Below, piece by piece: positions 21,274 through 31,483 of a DNA stretch of 64,000 nucleotides. The notes beneath the pieces were generated by a model. It made no database searches, was not told the DNA's origin, and saw nothing but the letters and a program-made list of their open reading frames with translations. The translations under genes and the position numbers were made by a program. The stretch is from Macrothele yani (Eukaryota; Arthropoda; Arachnida; Araneae; Macrothelidae): contig CM077011.1 in NCBI GenBank assembly GCA_039090855.1, positions 31,887,501 to 31,951,500 on the forward strand, in the 5' to 3' direction. Numbering within the stretch: position 1 is the first letter of the stretch; every line of letters starts with the position of its first letter.

Positions 21274-21990
21274 CACTATATTGACAAAACTCAGCGGATA
21301 CCCCTTCAAAAGCAAATGAACGGATCCACTGCGTTATTAAGATGCGCGGTACGGCTGCAAGCGATATAAAAGCAAGTTTGCAGCTGACCGCGATCATATC
21401 GCATTGTGAGGTTGAGTGAAAATGTCGCTGCGGAAGAGAACTGACTTTGAGAAAGGATAGATTGTTGGGTGTTATATTAGTGGGGTTGTCGGTAAGAGAA
21501 ACCGAGAGGCGTTTAAACATACCTAAGTCAACTGTTTTGAATGTACTGAATAAGTGGAAAACCCATGGCGTGCCTGAAGCAGCAAAACGTACCGGCAGAT
21601 TAAAGAAAATGAGTGATAGAGGACGTCGAAGCCTCAGGAGAGTCATTACAGCTAATCGACGGAGTACTGCAGAAGACCTCAGTGTACAGGCGAGTAAAAA
21701 TCCTGGAAGTTCGGTATGTACACGTACCATTCTCAGAAAACTTCATTCCATGGTTTCCGTGATCGTGCGGCTGCTCATAAGTCTTTCATCTCCACTCGGT
21801 ATGCTACTCGTCGTTTAGCATGGTGTGAAGAACATTTATCGTGGACCGTAGATCAATAGAGACGGGTCCTATTGATTGATGAATCCAGATACACGATCTA
21901 TCAGTCTGATGGCCGTGTGTTGGTATAGCGACAGCCGGGAGAACGCTATTTACCACAGTGTACTGTTCCTACGGTCAAGATTTGGAACAG
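21274..21990 (+). pseudogene. Tc1-like transposon, left half (family shared with 32200-33366)
   Basis: Starts after TA with CACTATATTGACAAAACTCA, the same terminal repeat as the copy at 32200. The transposase HTH region reads SVRETERRLNIPKSTVLNVL, THGVPEAAKRTGRLKKMSDR and RRSLRRVITANRRSTAEDLS, then decays. The similarity to the other copy stops near 21990 just after TACGGTCAAG, so the second catalytic half is deleted. Confidence 0.85.
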
Positions 21991-22655
21991 ATAACGATGA
22001 CGTAGCAAGCGACGCTGACTTTACTGATTAATTTATTAATTAATTCATAACTCGCGGAACGGAACAACTTAGAGATCTTAAAATAGTTGCGTTGACCTAG
22101 AAATTCCAGTATTAATAAGCTATGCAAACTTCATGATGCCACAGTTCGGCGTTCGAGAGTTTTTGCTGCTTCAGACAAACAGACGTTTTGTGTTTTATAT
22201 ATAAGATTACTAAGAGTTAGACCAACGCAAGAAACGACCCTGCCACCGATTAAATGTGATGTAGCTACAAAATCCCATTTGCGCATGCCCAAGCTGAAAA
22301 TCTGGCCTCAAGATAGAATGAAAAGCTGAATCGCAAGTATGTTAGTGAGTGGGAGCGGTATCTTTTGGTCTAGGATATATACAGGTGTCACTCCATCATG
22401 TAATACCCATTTTAAAGCTCTAGCCAATAGCAGATACCCTTCCCCTCTCCTTTGGGGTCGGGTCGAGAGGAAGCCAAATTTCGCTACGACGCAGTACTGT
22501 CGGGAAAAATAAATAGCATCGAAAATGCATTTTTGAAATGGCTTTTATCACACTTAGCGTGAGGTTACCAAGATCGAAACACATGGAATAATTCATATAG
22601 ATATAAATCAAGCTGTTCTTTCCATGTAACGTGACCACAGAAATTTGAAAATTTG
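21991..22655. other. Spacer, nothing recognised
   Basis: AT-rich sequence without a recognisable coding block or element end. Confidence 0.4.
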
Positions 22656-22659
22656 ATTG

Positions 22660-22734
22660 TCCTGGAACGGGAATCGAACCTGCATCTCCCGATTTGTGGT
22701 CGAGTATAATAACTAACCATTACACCACCCAGGA
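22660..22734 (-). tRNA. tRNA-like sequence, probably a pseudogene or SINE head
   Basis: 75 nt with a 7-bp acceptor pairing (TCCTGGG with the TTCCAGGA end), an A-box-like GGTGTAATGGTTAG, a 5-bp anticodon stem and a B box GGTTCGATTCC. The D stem pairs badly, the T stem has a mismatch, and the anticodon loop CCACAAA lacks U33. A working tRNA is unlikely. Confidence 0.5.
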
Positions 22735-22739
22735 TAATG

Positions 22740-23117
22740 AAATCCAAACAACTGAGATGCAATGAGATATTGATACGTTTATGTAAAACGTGATGAAATA
22801 GTTTTGGCGGCAGTTTAGTAAAATATATTTTTGAGTAACAATGAAATTAACTATTATTGTGTCATTTAATGGGGAGCATTTGGGAATTAAATTTCAGCAA
22901 TGGTTTTTATTACTTCCATTACACATTTTTGGTACATCGGAATTTTTTTACTTGGAATTTACTTTTCTGCTGTCCAAAAAACGCACCCAGATAAAATCAT
23001 ACGCAAAAACCAATATTATTATAGTTTATAATAAAATCAATATATAGCTTTATATATAATTTATGACTACAAACTTGTGGTGTTGAGTAAAGTAAAAATA
23101 TCAACGTTTACCACAAT
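22740..23117. other. AT-rich spacer
   Basis: No feature recognised before the ribozyme-like segment. Confidence 0.4.
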
Positions 23118-23206
23118 CAATGATTTATTATATATCGACTACAGTTTCGCAGAGCTTTTGGCTCGGCTTCATCAGGACGAATGGAGCGGAAACATTCAAA
23201 TCATTG
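23118..23206 (-). ncRNA. Hammerhead-ribozyme-like motif, likely from a Penelope terminal repeat
   Basis: On the minus strand the parts appear in order: a stem I distal helix of 9 perfect pairs (23198-23206 with 23118-23126); CTGATGA core (23169-23175); stem II GCCGAGC/GCTCTGC with one mismatch and a CAAAA loop; GAAA; a 2-bp stem III closed by TGTA; and the GTC cleavage triplet (23137-23139). The three pairs next to the core in stem I are weak (one G-T). Short-stem-III hammerheads are known in Penelope-like elements, which fits the element mix here. Self-cleavage is not demonstrated. Confidence 0.55.
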
Positions 23207-23289
23207 TGACATCATCAGAATTCTGACGGTCACGGTTTTTGGTAAGTAGTTTCCATGCGCTTGACAGAAATGGAGTCGACGTCATGTCG

Positions 23290-23356
23290 TTGACAAGCAG
23301 TGAAAAGTTCCGGTATATGTTTTTCACATATACCGGAACTTTTCACTGCTTGTCAA
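23290..23356. repeat. Perfect 30-bp inverted repeat
   Basis: Arms 23290-23319 and 23327-23356 are exact complements around a 7-nt loop (TTTTTCA). The right arm leads into a Tc1 transposase remnant. Confidence 0.95.
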
Positions 23357-24207
23357 GAATCGTTTCACGCGATACGCGTGCAGCACTTTCGCAGGAATCA
23401 TCGGAATTCAATGCTGGAGCCTCAACGAACATCAGCGTCCCGACTGTGCAACGTACCCTGCACGATATGGGCTTTGGGAGCTGACGCCCAGCTCAAGTCC
23501 TCTTGATGGGTGCACGACACAGAGCTATGCGCCTCGCTTGGGCACGGTAACACCACCACTGGACACTTGATGACTGGAAACAAGTAGCCTGGTCTGACGA
23601 GTCGCGTTTCCAACTGTATTCGGCAGATGGAAGGATTCGTGTGTGGCGCGAACCCCATGAAGCCATGGATCCCGCCTATCAACAGGGAACTGTACCGGGT
23701 GGTGGGGGGTCCGTAATGGTATGGGGTGTGTTTAGCTGGACTTCACTGTGACCCCTGGTACGTCTACAAACGTCTGTGACCGGCCAACGCTATCTGCGCA
23801 TCCTTTCTGACGAGGTACACCCATTCATGTCCTGCATTCATGCTAATGGGTTGGGCCTGTTCCAATAGGACAATGCACCTCCACACAAGTGTCGGGACGC
23901 CACATAATGGCTAGAGGAGCATTCATCTGAGTTTGGGGTATTGCCATTCCCACCGAAGTTCCCAAATATGAACGTGATAGAACACATTTGGGATGCCATG
24001 CAACGCGCTATCGAACACAAAAAATCCGAGACCTCGGAATACACCCGAATTGTGGAACGCTCTGCAGAAAGTATGGTGTGCATTGCCACCAGCATATTTC
24101 CAGAAGCTAGTGGAGTCCATGCCCCGTTGTATTTCTGTAGTCCTGCGCTCCCGTGGAGGACCTACCAAGTATTAGACTGTTGTACCAGTTTTTCTGGCAC
24201 TTCAGTG
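23327..24207 (+). pseudogene. Tc1-like transposase remnant, DD36E spacing, right end present
   Basis: Fragments in order: RIVSRDTRAALSQESSEFNA (HTH region), TLHDMGFGS, VAWSDESRFQLYSADGRIRV, GGGGSVMVWGVFSWTSL followed by a stop, VTGQRYLRILSDEVHPFM, a second catalytic block reading Q-stop-DNAPPHK, and VIEHIWDAMQRAIEH. There are 36 positions between the second Asp and the Glu. The right end (TTTTTCTGGCACTTCAGTG) is followed by TA. The N-terminus is replaced by the inverted repeat at 23290. Stops show it is dead. Confidence 0.85.
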
Positions 24208-24209
24208 TA

Positions 24210-25080
24210 CATGTTACTTACAGGATACAAAACATATTGCCTCAATAACAAACCAGTACAAATATTTTGGTATTACCTTGGGAAAAAAAACGTGTTTATT
24301 CGGCTGATATGACATTGCTAATTTATAAAATTGTACCTCAAGAGATAACTTTTTCAGGCACATAGTGATGAGCAAATGGTTCCATTCATGAATTTAAATT
24401 TCACTGTTGTAGTTGATTTTTCGAAAAGCAATGACAAGTACCGTAACTTTTGGCGTCGAAGACAATACTTTTTTCTTCAGAAGTCCAAGCCTCGAATTTT
24501 AAGCCACACGACTTATCTACTGAAATTTATGAATGAAAAAGATATTCTGCTTTAAATTCGGTCGTGATCTAAGCACCTTGAAGCGCAATAATACGTTTAC
24601 TATGAACTGGTTTTAAAGCTACCGTAACGGATATTTCCGTTCAAGAGAAACATTAAAGTTGCTATGACCGATTTGGAGTGGCAGGGGTCACATGTTAATT
24701 GCATCTCCCTCGCGATCTCTCCAAGACCCCGTGAGTGGCATTCACCCTTCGTTTTGCAAAGCCGCCAGAACTACAATGGGTGCACATTATTTATATCGCA
24801 ATGATTACACCTCTGAAACATGTCGCTGCCACGCAGTTGATTGGCTGGTGATAATTGTGTCAACACCCGGCTGCTCATGCGCTTTAAGAATAGCAATGAC
24901 AAGGTGATAGCGAAGGCAGTATTTTTTCTTTTTTAATTTTTGCTCTGCCAATCTTTCAGTTGTATCTCTCAAAACCGATTTAAAATCAACTATTGCTTCC
25001 ATTTATTATGCTTACATTAATTTATTTCATGTTAATAACAAGTAGTTAATAACAAGGAAATACATCAACTATACTAAAAC
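24210..25080. other. Spacer, nothing recognised
   Basis: No coding motif or repeat end seen. Short ORFs near 24690-25000 lack any domain. Confidence 0.4.
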
Positions 25081-25082
25081 AA

Positions 25083-25835
25083 GTTAGTAAAATCATGCAA
25101 TGCATTGATTATGACACCCTTTCCAACATACCAGAAATCATTACTCAAGTTATTGCTCAAGTTATGAGGATAATGGTTGTGGAATAAATCTCGTTTCTGT
25201 GTCTTGACCTTTGACCCCATTTCGATTGTATTAAACAGAATTAGTTCAATATACCTCCGGAACAACATACTCAAGTTTTGTCGCAATAGAAACATTTTTA
25301 TTCAAGATATGAGGATAATGTTTTTGGAATAAATCTCGCTCCTGTGCCCTGATCTTTTGATCCCATTTCGATTATATTCGACAGAATCAGTTCAGTATAC
25401 CTCCGGAACAACATACTAAAGTTTTGTCGCAATAGAATCAATTTTGCTCATGTTATGAGGATAATAACTGTGGAATAAATTTCCCTCCTGTATCCTAACC
25501 TTTGACCCCATTTCGATGATATTCAATAGAACAGGTTCAGTATACCTCCAGAACAACATGACGAAGTTTTGTCGCAATCGAAGGATTTTTACATAAGTTA
25601 TGACGCATAAGGGCAATGGAATGGATCCCGCTCTTATGTCCTAACCTTTGACCCCATTTCGCCCATTTTCAATAGGGTTTGTCCCCAGGTGGTTCCCTAC
25701 CACATACTGAAATTCCATCGAAATCGAACCATTTTTACGCAAGTTATCGTGCGGACGGGCGGACGGACAGACAGACAGACGGACAAAGCTGGAGCATATA
25801 CGCTTCTTGAACCTACGGTTGGAAACCGTAAAATA
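25083..25835 (+). repeat. 146-bp-period tandem repeat, copy 3, four units with GACG tail and hairpin
   Basis: The landmark CTxACCTTTGACCCCATTTC recurs at 25203, 25349, 25495 and 25641, exactly 146 bp each time. The last unit is followed by ATTTTTACGCAAGTTATCGT, a GACG/GACA run (25750-25785) and a terminal hairpin-like AGCATATACGCTTCTTGAAC...GTAAAA. Related copies at 3112 and 4740 have one or two units. Confidence 0.92.
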
Positions 25836-25859
25836 GTATAATTATACTAGTAATCCGAA

Positions 25860-25945
25860 TTTCTTGGTGATGAATAGAAATCCAGGTTTCCAAGCTTTCG
25901 CACATCAACCGAATGGCTTTTTCAAGGAAGGTAGACTGCAAACTG
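25860..25945 (-). mobile_element. Penelope-like terminal-repeat fragment
   Basis: The minus strand reads CCTTGAAAAAGCCATT...GTGCGAAAGCTTGGAAACC, the same word order found at 14436-14474 and in both arms of the palindrome at 50450-50866. It lies on the 3' side of the GIY-YIG remnant at 26440-27000, as expected for one minus-strand element. Confidence 0.65.
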
Positions 25946-25957
25946 AATCGCCGCCCC

Positions 25958-26176
25958 GCCGCCCCGGTGGCGCAGTGGTCTAAGGCGTTGGCCTCTGATC
26001 ATTCGTCGGAAGGGATCCGGGTTCGAATCCCGGTGAGGCATGAATGTTGTGTTTGTCTTACGGCACTGGCTCTTTCCCTTCCCTGGAACCAGTGACTCTA
26101 AATTAGGGACGGGCGACTGCTTATAGCCCATTGAGTTGCTCACGGTGGTCGTTAAACCTCAAAAAAAAAAAAAAAA
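25958..26176 (+). mobile_element. SINE family A, inserted in the head of the next SINE
   Basis: Complete family A copy: tRNA head with A box (GGTGGCGCAGTGGTCTAAGG) and B box (GGGTTCGAATCC), body and an 18-base A tail. Flanked by the 12-bp duplication AATCGCCGCCCC (25946-25957 and 26177-26188), which consists partly of the first bases of the downstream SINE. Confidence 0.92.
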
Positions 26177-26180
26177 AATC

Positions 26181-26401
26181 GCCGCCCCGGTGGCGCAGTG
26201 GTCTAAGCGATGGCCTCTGATCATTCGTCCGTAAGGGACCCGGGTTCGAATCTCGGTGAGGCATGAATGTTGTGTTTGTCTTACTGCACTGGCTCTCTCC
26301 GTTCCCTGGAACCAGTGGCCCTAAATTAGGGACGGGCGACTGCTTATATCCCATTGAGTTGCTCACGGTGGTCGTTAAACATCCAATAATAAAAAAACAA
26401 C
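26181..26401 (+). mobile_element. SINE family A, older copy, split at its head by a second SINE
   Basis: Same family. It is flanked outside the younger SINE by AACTGAAT (25941-25948 and 26402-26409). Taking both SINEs out rejoins Penelope-like sequence. Confidence 0.88.
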
Positions 26402-27010
26402 AACTGAATAATAGAACATTTCAACAATTGGAACGCGGTGACTTCACCGGACAGTAAATAAATGTGATCATTCATTCGAAGAAACAAAGACTCATGTTGG
26501 GCACGTGGTACTGTGGGAGAAAACGCAGCACTATTTGAAGAATTGATTCCAAATGCGTGGAAATTCTAGAGAGACGCTATCATTGCAAACCTCGCTGTTT
26601 GTTATCATTTTTAAGGTTTCCCGAATGGCAGTAGATTTTTGTGTTGAGTAGGAAGCAAATTTCGTTATCATTCCACATAGGATCAGTGGACTTGAACTTG
26701 ACTTCTCTGGATATGGCGGTTATTATTTTTCCGTACTTTGTATCTATTTTATGTTCGTTGATTCTAATTCTAAGCGAACGTTTAGCCATTCCGATGTAGT
26801 ATCGCTTGGAGCCGTCCGGATATTGTAGTGGGATGTATATGTTATTTCATGTTTCCGATTGGAATCAAGAGCCATTTAGGCTTCTGATTTCCGCCGGGCT
26901 CAATGAGAAAGTAGGGAACTGTAACTTACACTCTAATAATCACTTCGATTTGCTATACTTGTGTGACCTTGCTGTTTTCGTCACTTTTGCGCGGCAGCTT
27001 TTCCGACTGG
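26402..27010 (-). pseudogene. Penelope-like element C-terminus with GIY-YIG endonuclease remnant
   Basis: The minus-strand frame near 26850-26580 reads YIPLQYPDGSKRYYIGMAKR, then SLRIRINEHK, the GIY-YIG core with its Tyr-Tyr-Ile-Gly block, conserved Arg and the His of NEH. A stop lies just upstream in the same frame and the C-terminus is frameshifted. It belongs with the terminal-repeat fragment at 25860. Confidence 0.7.
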
Positions 27011-27990
27011 TCGGTCGGAAGGAAGGAATACGTAGCGTTAGTTCGTAAGAAAGAGAAAAAATTACGACATTCAACTTTTTGGTCGAAACAAAAATTGTAA
27101 AGGTTACCTCACTTTCTCTTCCTTTTAATATTTACTGAAACATTAAAAATGTAGCTTTCAGAATTTCGGAACATTAACTGCAATTGTTAATACCTCGTAT
27201 TATACTCAGGACCGACTTGTCTGTGAATGAAGATAAGGAAATTCAGAAGTTTAACACAGACACTCCATATCGACTTATAAGGCTAAAAATACGGTAAATT
27301 TCTGCCATAATGTTCACTGTTAACTCGTCATTTCATAAATAGTCAGTGTGCATTAAGTGAATCGTTTTCACGTTTTGGTAGTCGGCTTTCTAAGGAAAAT
27401 TGTGATACGAAAGGTAGGTAAATTTCTGTAATGGCGTCATAGTGCACTTTGGTTTTTCGTTCTAGATGTCTAAAATGGTTTTTCATTTGGATGGTTTTGG
27501 AATTAAGCTCATGGTAAGAAACACGCGACATAAATTCTCACTTACTATCATGCCCTTTTTTGCGTTTCGCTCATTTGGAAAACATTTATTTTCATGAAAG
27601 CAATTGTCACGCATTTTTCACTAGCGAATATGTTACAAAGAAACAACAACTGTAGGGCAGATATGTTCACATATGTTGAATATACCGCAGTTGGGATTTG
27701 AAAAGTAATTATTAAGAATACAACCATTATGAAATTTATTAACATGTCTCTGTCTTCGGTAAATTTAAAAGTGGTTTTACGCAAGCCTCTTTATATTTGT
27801 ATATCTTACGGCAGTAAAACTTTTCTGAATGTTTAACATTTTTCAGTGTGCAGTATTTATTTTCAACATGCATTTGAGATTTAATACATAATCCTTTTTC
27901 GAATCAGCGTGAATTACAAGTATACGTTAACTAATGGTAATTTTATGTTGAGATTAGTGTATCTATTGATTTGACAATTTTTAATGCTAT
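27011..27990. other. AT-rich target region of the RTE insertion
   Basis: Minus-strand ORFs of 62 and 78 codons (27343-27531, 27548-27784) show no domain I recognise. The last 11 bases before the RTE (27991-28001, ATCTTACACAC) are its left target duplication. Confidence 0.45.
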
Positions 27991-28001
27991 ATCTTACACA
28001 C

Positions 28002-31000
28002 GGGATGTAAGGTCAGGTGATGCGTAACATCACAGCCTCTCCTTGACAAATGTCAACCCCGCCTTCTCGTGGTGCATCCTGTTCCCACTAAAGGGGCTCT
28101 GACGATCGCAAATAGCGGTATAACTATACCATCGGGATCAGAGGAAATGCTATCCCACACTCACCAACCCGCTTGGCCAGCGTGGTGAGTTATGGCCAAA
28201 CACCTCCAAAATGACTCTACAACTTAAATCTTGGCCCTCAGTCTCCGGCAGCTGGAATGTACCTGGCCAAGGCAGCGGCCAGTGCGACATGAAGGCAGAG
28301 GGTGCTAAGAATCCCCGGAGGAACGGACTAGGCTGCCATTTGATGCTGACCTTGGCTACCTACAACGGACGCTCCCTATCTTCTGATTCGAGGCTTCTTG
28401 AATTGGAAGAGGAACTACAAAGGATCAAGTGGGACATCGTCGGGCTAAGTGAGGTAAGGAGAAAAGGAGAAGATCTCATTGAACTGAAAAGTGGACATCT
28501 CTTCTATTATCGTGGGACAGATACTGGCAGAACTAGTGGTGTTGGATTTATAATAAACAAGAAACTGAAGGATAAAGTGGTAGAAGTTGAAAGTTCCTCT
28601 GACAGAGCTGCAAGACTCGTTATCCAACTATCGAGAAGATACCAGGCTCAGATTATTCAAACTTATGCACCCACCACAAGTCATCCTGAAGAAGAAATTG
28701 AAGAATTTTATGAGGAAATTCGTCATCTAAATAATAAAGGTAAGCAACACTTGAAGATAATTATGGGAGATTTCAATGCAAAAATAGGACACCGGCAACA
28801 GAATGAAACCTCAGTAGGTAAATTCGGTCACGGCAACAGAAACCAGCGTGGAAATACTCTCGTTGAGTTTGCAGAGGCAGAAGGATTTTTCATCTTGAAT
28901 TCCTTTTTCAAGAAAAAGCCACACAGGAAATGGACATGGAGACATCCAATTGGGACAACAAGTGAAATTGATTTTATTATGTGTAACAAAAAATTCGTCA
29001 TCGAAGACTGCAGTGTGCTGAACAAGTTCAACACAGGTAGTGACCATAGATTGGTAAGATGTAAGATGCACCTCAACACTAAACTGGAACGTGGCAAGCT
29101 CATAAGACAAACAAAATGTATTGACATAACCAACCTTAAAAAACACCATAATACTTTCAAGTTGGAACTGAAGAACAGATTCTCTGCTTTAGAAGGCCTA
29201 ACATCGGAAGAAGTGGATATTTCGGAAGTTAACAAAAAAGTAACCAAAGCTCTTATGGAAACAGCAAGAAAATTAGCTGGGTCTAAGAACAAGTTGCATG
29301 TGAACAAATTATCAGGAAAAACCAAAACGTTGATGCAAAAAAGAAGAGAGATGAGGACAACTAAAGAAGATGTGACTTCCAAAGTGGAATATATAGAGCT
29401 ATGCAAGACAGCACTAAAAAGTATCACTGAAGACGTAAGGAAATTCAACTGTGAGCTAGTGAGGAAAGCAATTGAAAACAACCAAAGCCTAAAGATAGCA
29501 AAGGGACATCTCAGTAAGGGAAGAAAACAGATTATGGCTCTGAGAAAAGAAGATGGTTCTATAACAAGAAATAGAGGCGAAATTTTGACAAGAGTGAAAG
29601 ATTTCTACTCCAAATTATATGAAAGGGATGATACATGTACTCCAGACATCATGAAAGGTACCAGAGTTCTTCCAGTCCTCCCAGCAGAAGTTGCTCATGC
29701 AATCAAGAACATGAAGCGGGGGAAAGCTCCAGGAGAAGATGGAATTACTATAGATATCATACAAGAAGCAAGTGGAGAAATTGAAACAGTACTCGCCCAA
29801 ATTTTCACTCGATGCCTTAATGAATGGAAGATTCCTGAGGATTGGAACAATGCTACAATGATTCTGCTACATAAAAAAGGTGACATTGAGGATCTCAGGA
29901 ACTACAGACCTATCAGCCTCCTATCAGTGGTTTATAAAATATTCACTAAAGTTCTTTCACACCGCTTGAAGGTAACACTGGACATGGCTCAACCGAGAGA
30001 ACAAGCTGGATTCAGGAGTGGCTACAGCACAATAGATCATATCCACGTACTGAGAGAACTAATTGAAAGAGCGAGGGAATATGAACTTCCATTGTGCATG
30101 GCTTTTATCGATTATGAAAAAGCCTTTGATTCGGTGAAACCATCAGCAGTTACCACGGCTCTGAAATCCTGCGGTATTGAAGATGCATACATTAATATTA
30201 TTAATAACATCTATGAAAATGCAAGTGCAAAGATTCGGCTGTTTGAAAATACAACACACATAAAAATTGGAAAGGGAGTGAGACAAGGTGACACCATATC
30301 TCCGAAGCTCTTTAATGCCACATTGGAAAATGTCTTTCAATCACTGAACTGGGAAAACAAAGGGATAAAGATTAATGGAGATTATCTAACCCACCTTCGT
30401 TTTGCTGATGACGTAGTCATTTTTGCAACTACCCCATCAGAGCTGCAGAGTATGATCCAGGAACTTGCTGACAAGAGTAAAGAAGTGGGATTAAAAATGA
30501 ACTTTCAGAAGACAAAAGTGATGTTCAATGCTTTTACAAGAAATGAAGATTTATCGATTGATGGAGAAAAACTGGAGATAACAGATACGTATGTTTATCT
30601 TGGACAGCAGATATCAAGTGAGGGTCACATTGATGAAGAAATTAATCGGCGTACAAAACTTGCCTGGAGAGCTTTTGGAAGAAACAGCATAATTTTCAAG
30701 AGCAATATGCCATTATGTCTTAAAAGAAAAGTGTTTGATCAATGCATCCTTCCAGTGCTTACGTATGGTGCAGAGACGTGGACCTTAACTAAAAGAGACA
30801 TACAAAGGCTGCAGACAACTCAAAGTAGCATGGAGAGGTGCATGCTTGGTATAACCAGGAGAGATAAGAAGAGGAACACGTGGATCCGAAAAATGACGAG
30901 AATGGAAGACATCATGATCAGAGTTAAATCCCTGAAATGGCAATGGGCTGGACATACTGCCAGAAGGACAGACCATAGATGGACAGCCGAAATTTTAGAT

Positions 31001-31182
31001 TGGATTCCAAGGGACAGGAAAAGACCCAGAAAAAGACCACATGGGAGATGGGTGGATGAAATTCGTAAATATGCGGGAGTGACATGGAGGAGACTGGCAC
31101 AAGACAGACCGTTGTGGAGGAAACTTGGGGAGACCTTCGTGCAGCAGTGGATTGATAATGGTTGACAATGATGATGATGATG
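28002..31182 (+). mobile_element. Full-length RTE-clade non-LTR retrotransposon with 11-bp TSD
   Basis: Flanked by identical ATCTTACACAC (27991-28001 and 31183-31193). The 3181-bp element has a ~209-bp 5' UTR, one ORF and a short TGA-repeat 3' tail instead of poly(A). Size, single-ORF layout and tail type are typical of RTE elements. Exact TSDs and an open ORF indicate a recent insertion. At least three 5'-truncated relatives occur in this window. Confidence 0.95.
28211..31165 (+). CDS. RTE polyprotein: AP endonuclease plus reverse transcriptase, intact
   Basis: 984 residues. Residues ~45-285 are an AP-endonuclease-like domain: N52 (ATYNGRS), E81 (GLSEVRR), D187/N189 (IIMGDFNAKIG), D254 (SEIDFIM) and the S277-D278-H279 triad end. 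This domain nicks the target. Residues ~500-770 are the reverse transcriptase: HKKGDIEDLRNYRPISLLS, catalytic D634 (AFIDYEKAFDS), KGVRQGDTISPKLFN and the FADD box with D733-D734. The C-terminus (YLGQQIS, LTYGAETWTLTKRDIQRLQT) is the conserved post-RT region. The ATG at 28211 is the first in frame; the endonuclease fold begins at about residue 45, so a later start is possible. No stop or frameshift; probably retrotransposition-competent, by inference. Confidence 0.95.
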   Translation: MTLQLKSWPSVSGSWNVPGQGSGQCDMKAEGAKNPRRNGLGCHLMLTLATYNGRSLSSDSRLLELEEELQRIKWDIVGLSEVRRKGEDLIELKSGHLFYYRGTDTGRTSGVGFIINKKLKDKVVEVESSSDRAARLVIQLSRRYQAQIIQTYAPTTSHPEEEIEEFYEEIRHLNNKGKQHLKIIMGDFNAKIGHRQQNETSVGKFGHGNRNQRGNTLVEFAEAEGFFILNSFFKKKPHRKWTWRHPIGTTSEIDFIMCNKKFVIEDCSVLNKFNTGSDHRLVRCKMHLNTKLERGKLIRQTKCIDITNLKKHHNTFKLELKNRFSALEGLTSEEVDISEVNKKVTKALMETARKLAGSKNKLHVNKLSGKTKTLMQKRREMRTTKEDVTSKVEYIELCKTALKSITEDVRKFNCELVRKAIENNQSLKIAKGHLSKGRKQIMALRKEDGSITRNRGEILTRVKDFYSKLYERDDTCTPDIMKGTRVLPVLPAEVAHAIKNMKRGKAPGEDGITIDIIQEASGEIETVLAQIFTRCLNEWKIPEDWNNATMILLHKKGDIEDLRNYRPISLLSVVYKIFTKVLSHRLKVTLDMAQPREQAGFRSGYSTIDHIHVLRELIERAREYELPLCMAFIDYEKAFDSVKPSAVTTALKSCGIEDAYINIINNIYENASAKIRLFENTTHIKIGKGVRQGDTISPKLFNATLENVFQSLNWENKGIKINGDYLTHLRFADDVVIFATTPSELQSMIQELADKSKEVGLKMNFQKTKVMFNAFTRNEDLSIDGEKLEITDTYVYLGQQISSEGHIDEEINRRTKLAWRAFGRNSIIFKSNMPLCLKRKVFDQCILPVLTYGAETWTLTKRDIQRLQTTQSSMERCMLGITRRDKKRNTWIRKMTRMEDIMIRVKSLKWQWAGHTARRTDHRWTAEILDWIPRDRKRPRKRPHGRWVDEIRKYAGVTWRRLAQDRPLWRKLGETFVQQWIDNG

Positions 31183-31194
31183 ATCTTACACACT

Positions 31195-31483
31195 AAGTTA
31201 AGCAGCGGTAAAAGTTATATGGTTGTTAAACAATCTCGAATGAACGGAAGCCATGAAAATTCTGAAAGAAGTAGGAATAATAATTTAACAGGAGTAATTC
31301 ACCTGAAATTTACTAAATGGCTTACTTTTCAGCCGGATTATATTTCTTTTCTCAGGAAATATGTTTTTACTTAATGAATGTATTGCAACTATTTTTCAGA
31401 TTTCATTAAAAAATATTTCATGATAACCAATTCTTAGCTCCATATAAATGTAAATGGCATAATTTATTTGTCAAAGAGAATCA
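31195..31483. other. Spacer, nothing recognised
   Basis: AT-rich sequence following the RTE target duplication. Confidence 0.4.

Noticed and set aside
28811..29481. Antisense ORFs of 112 and 217 codons across the RTE
   Set aside because: Shadows of the intact sense ORF; no independent support.
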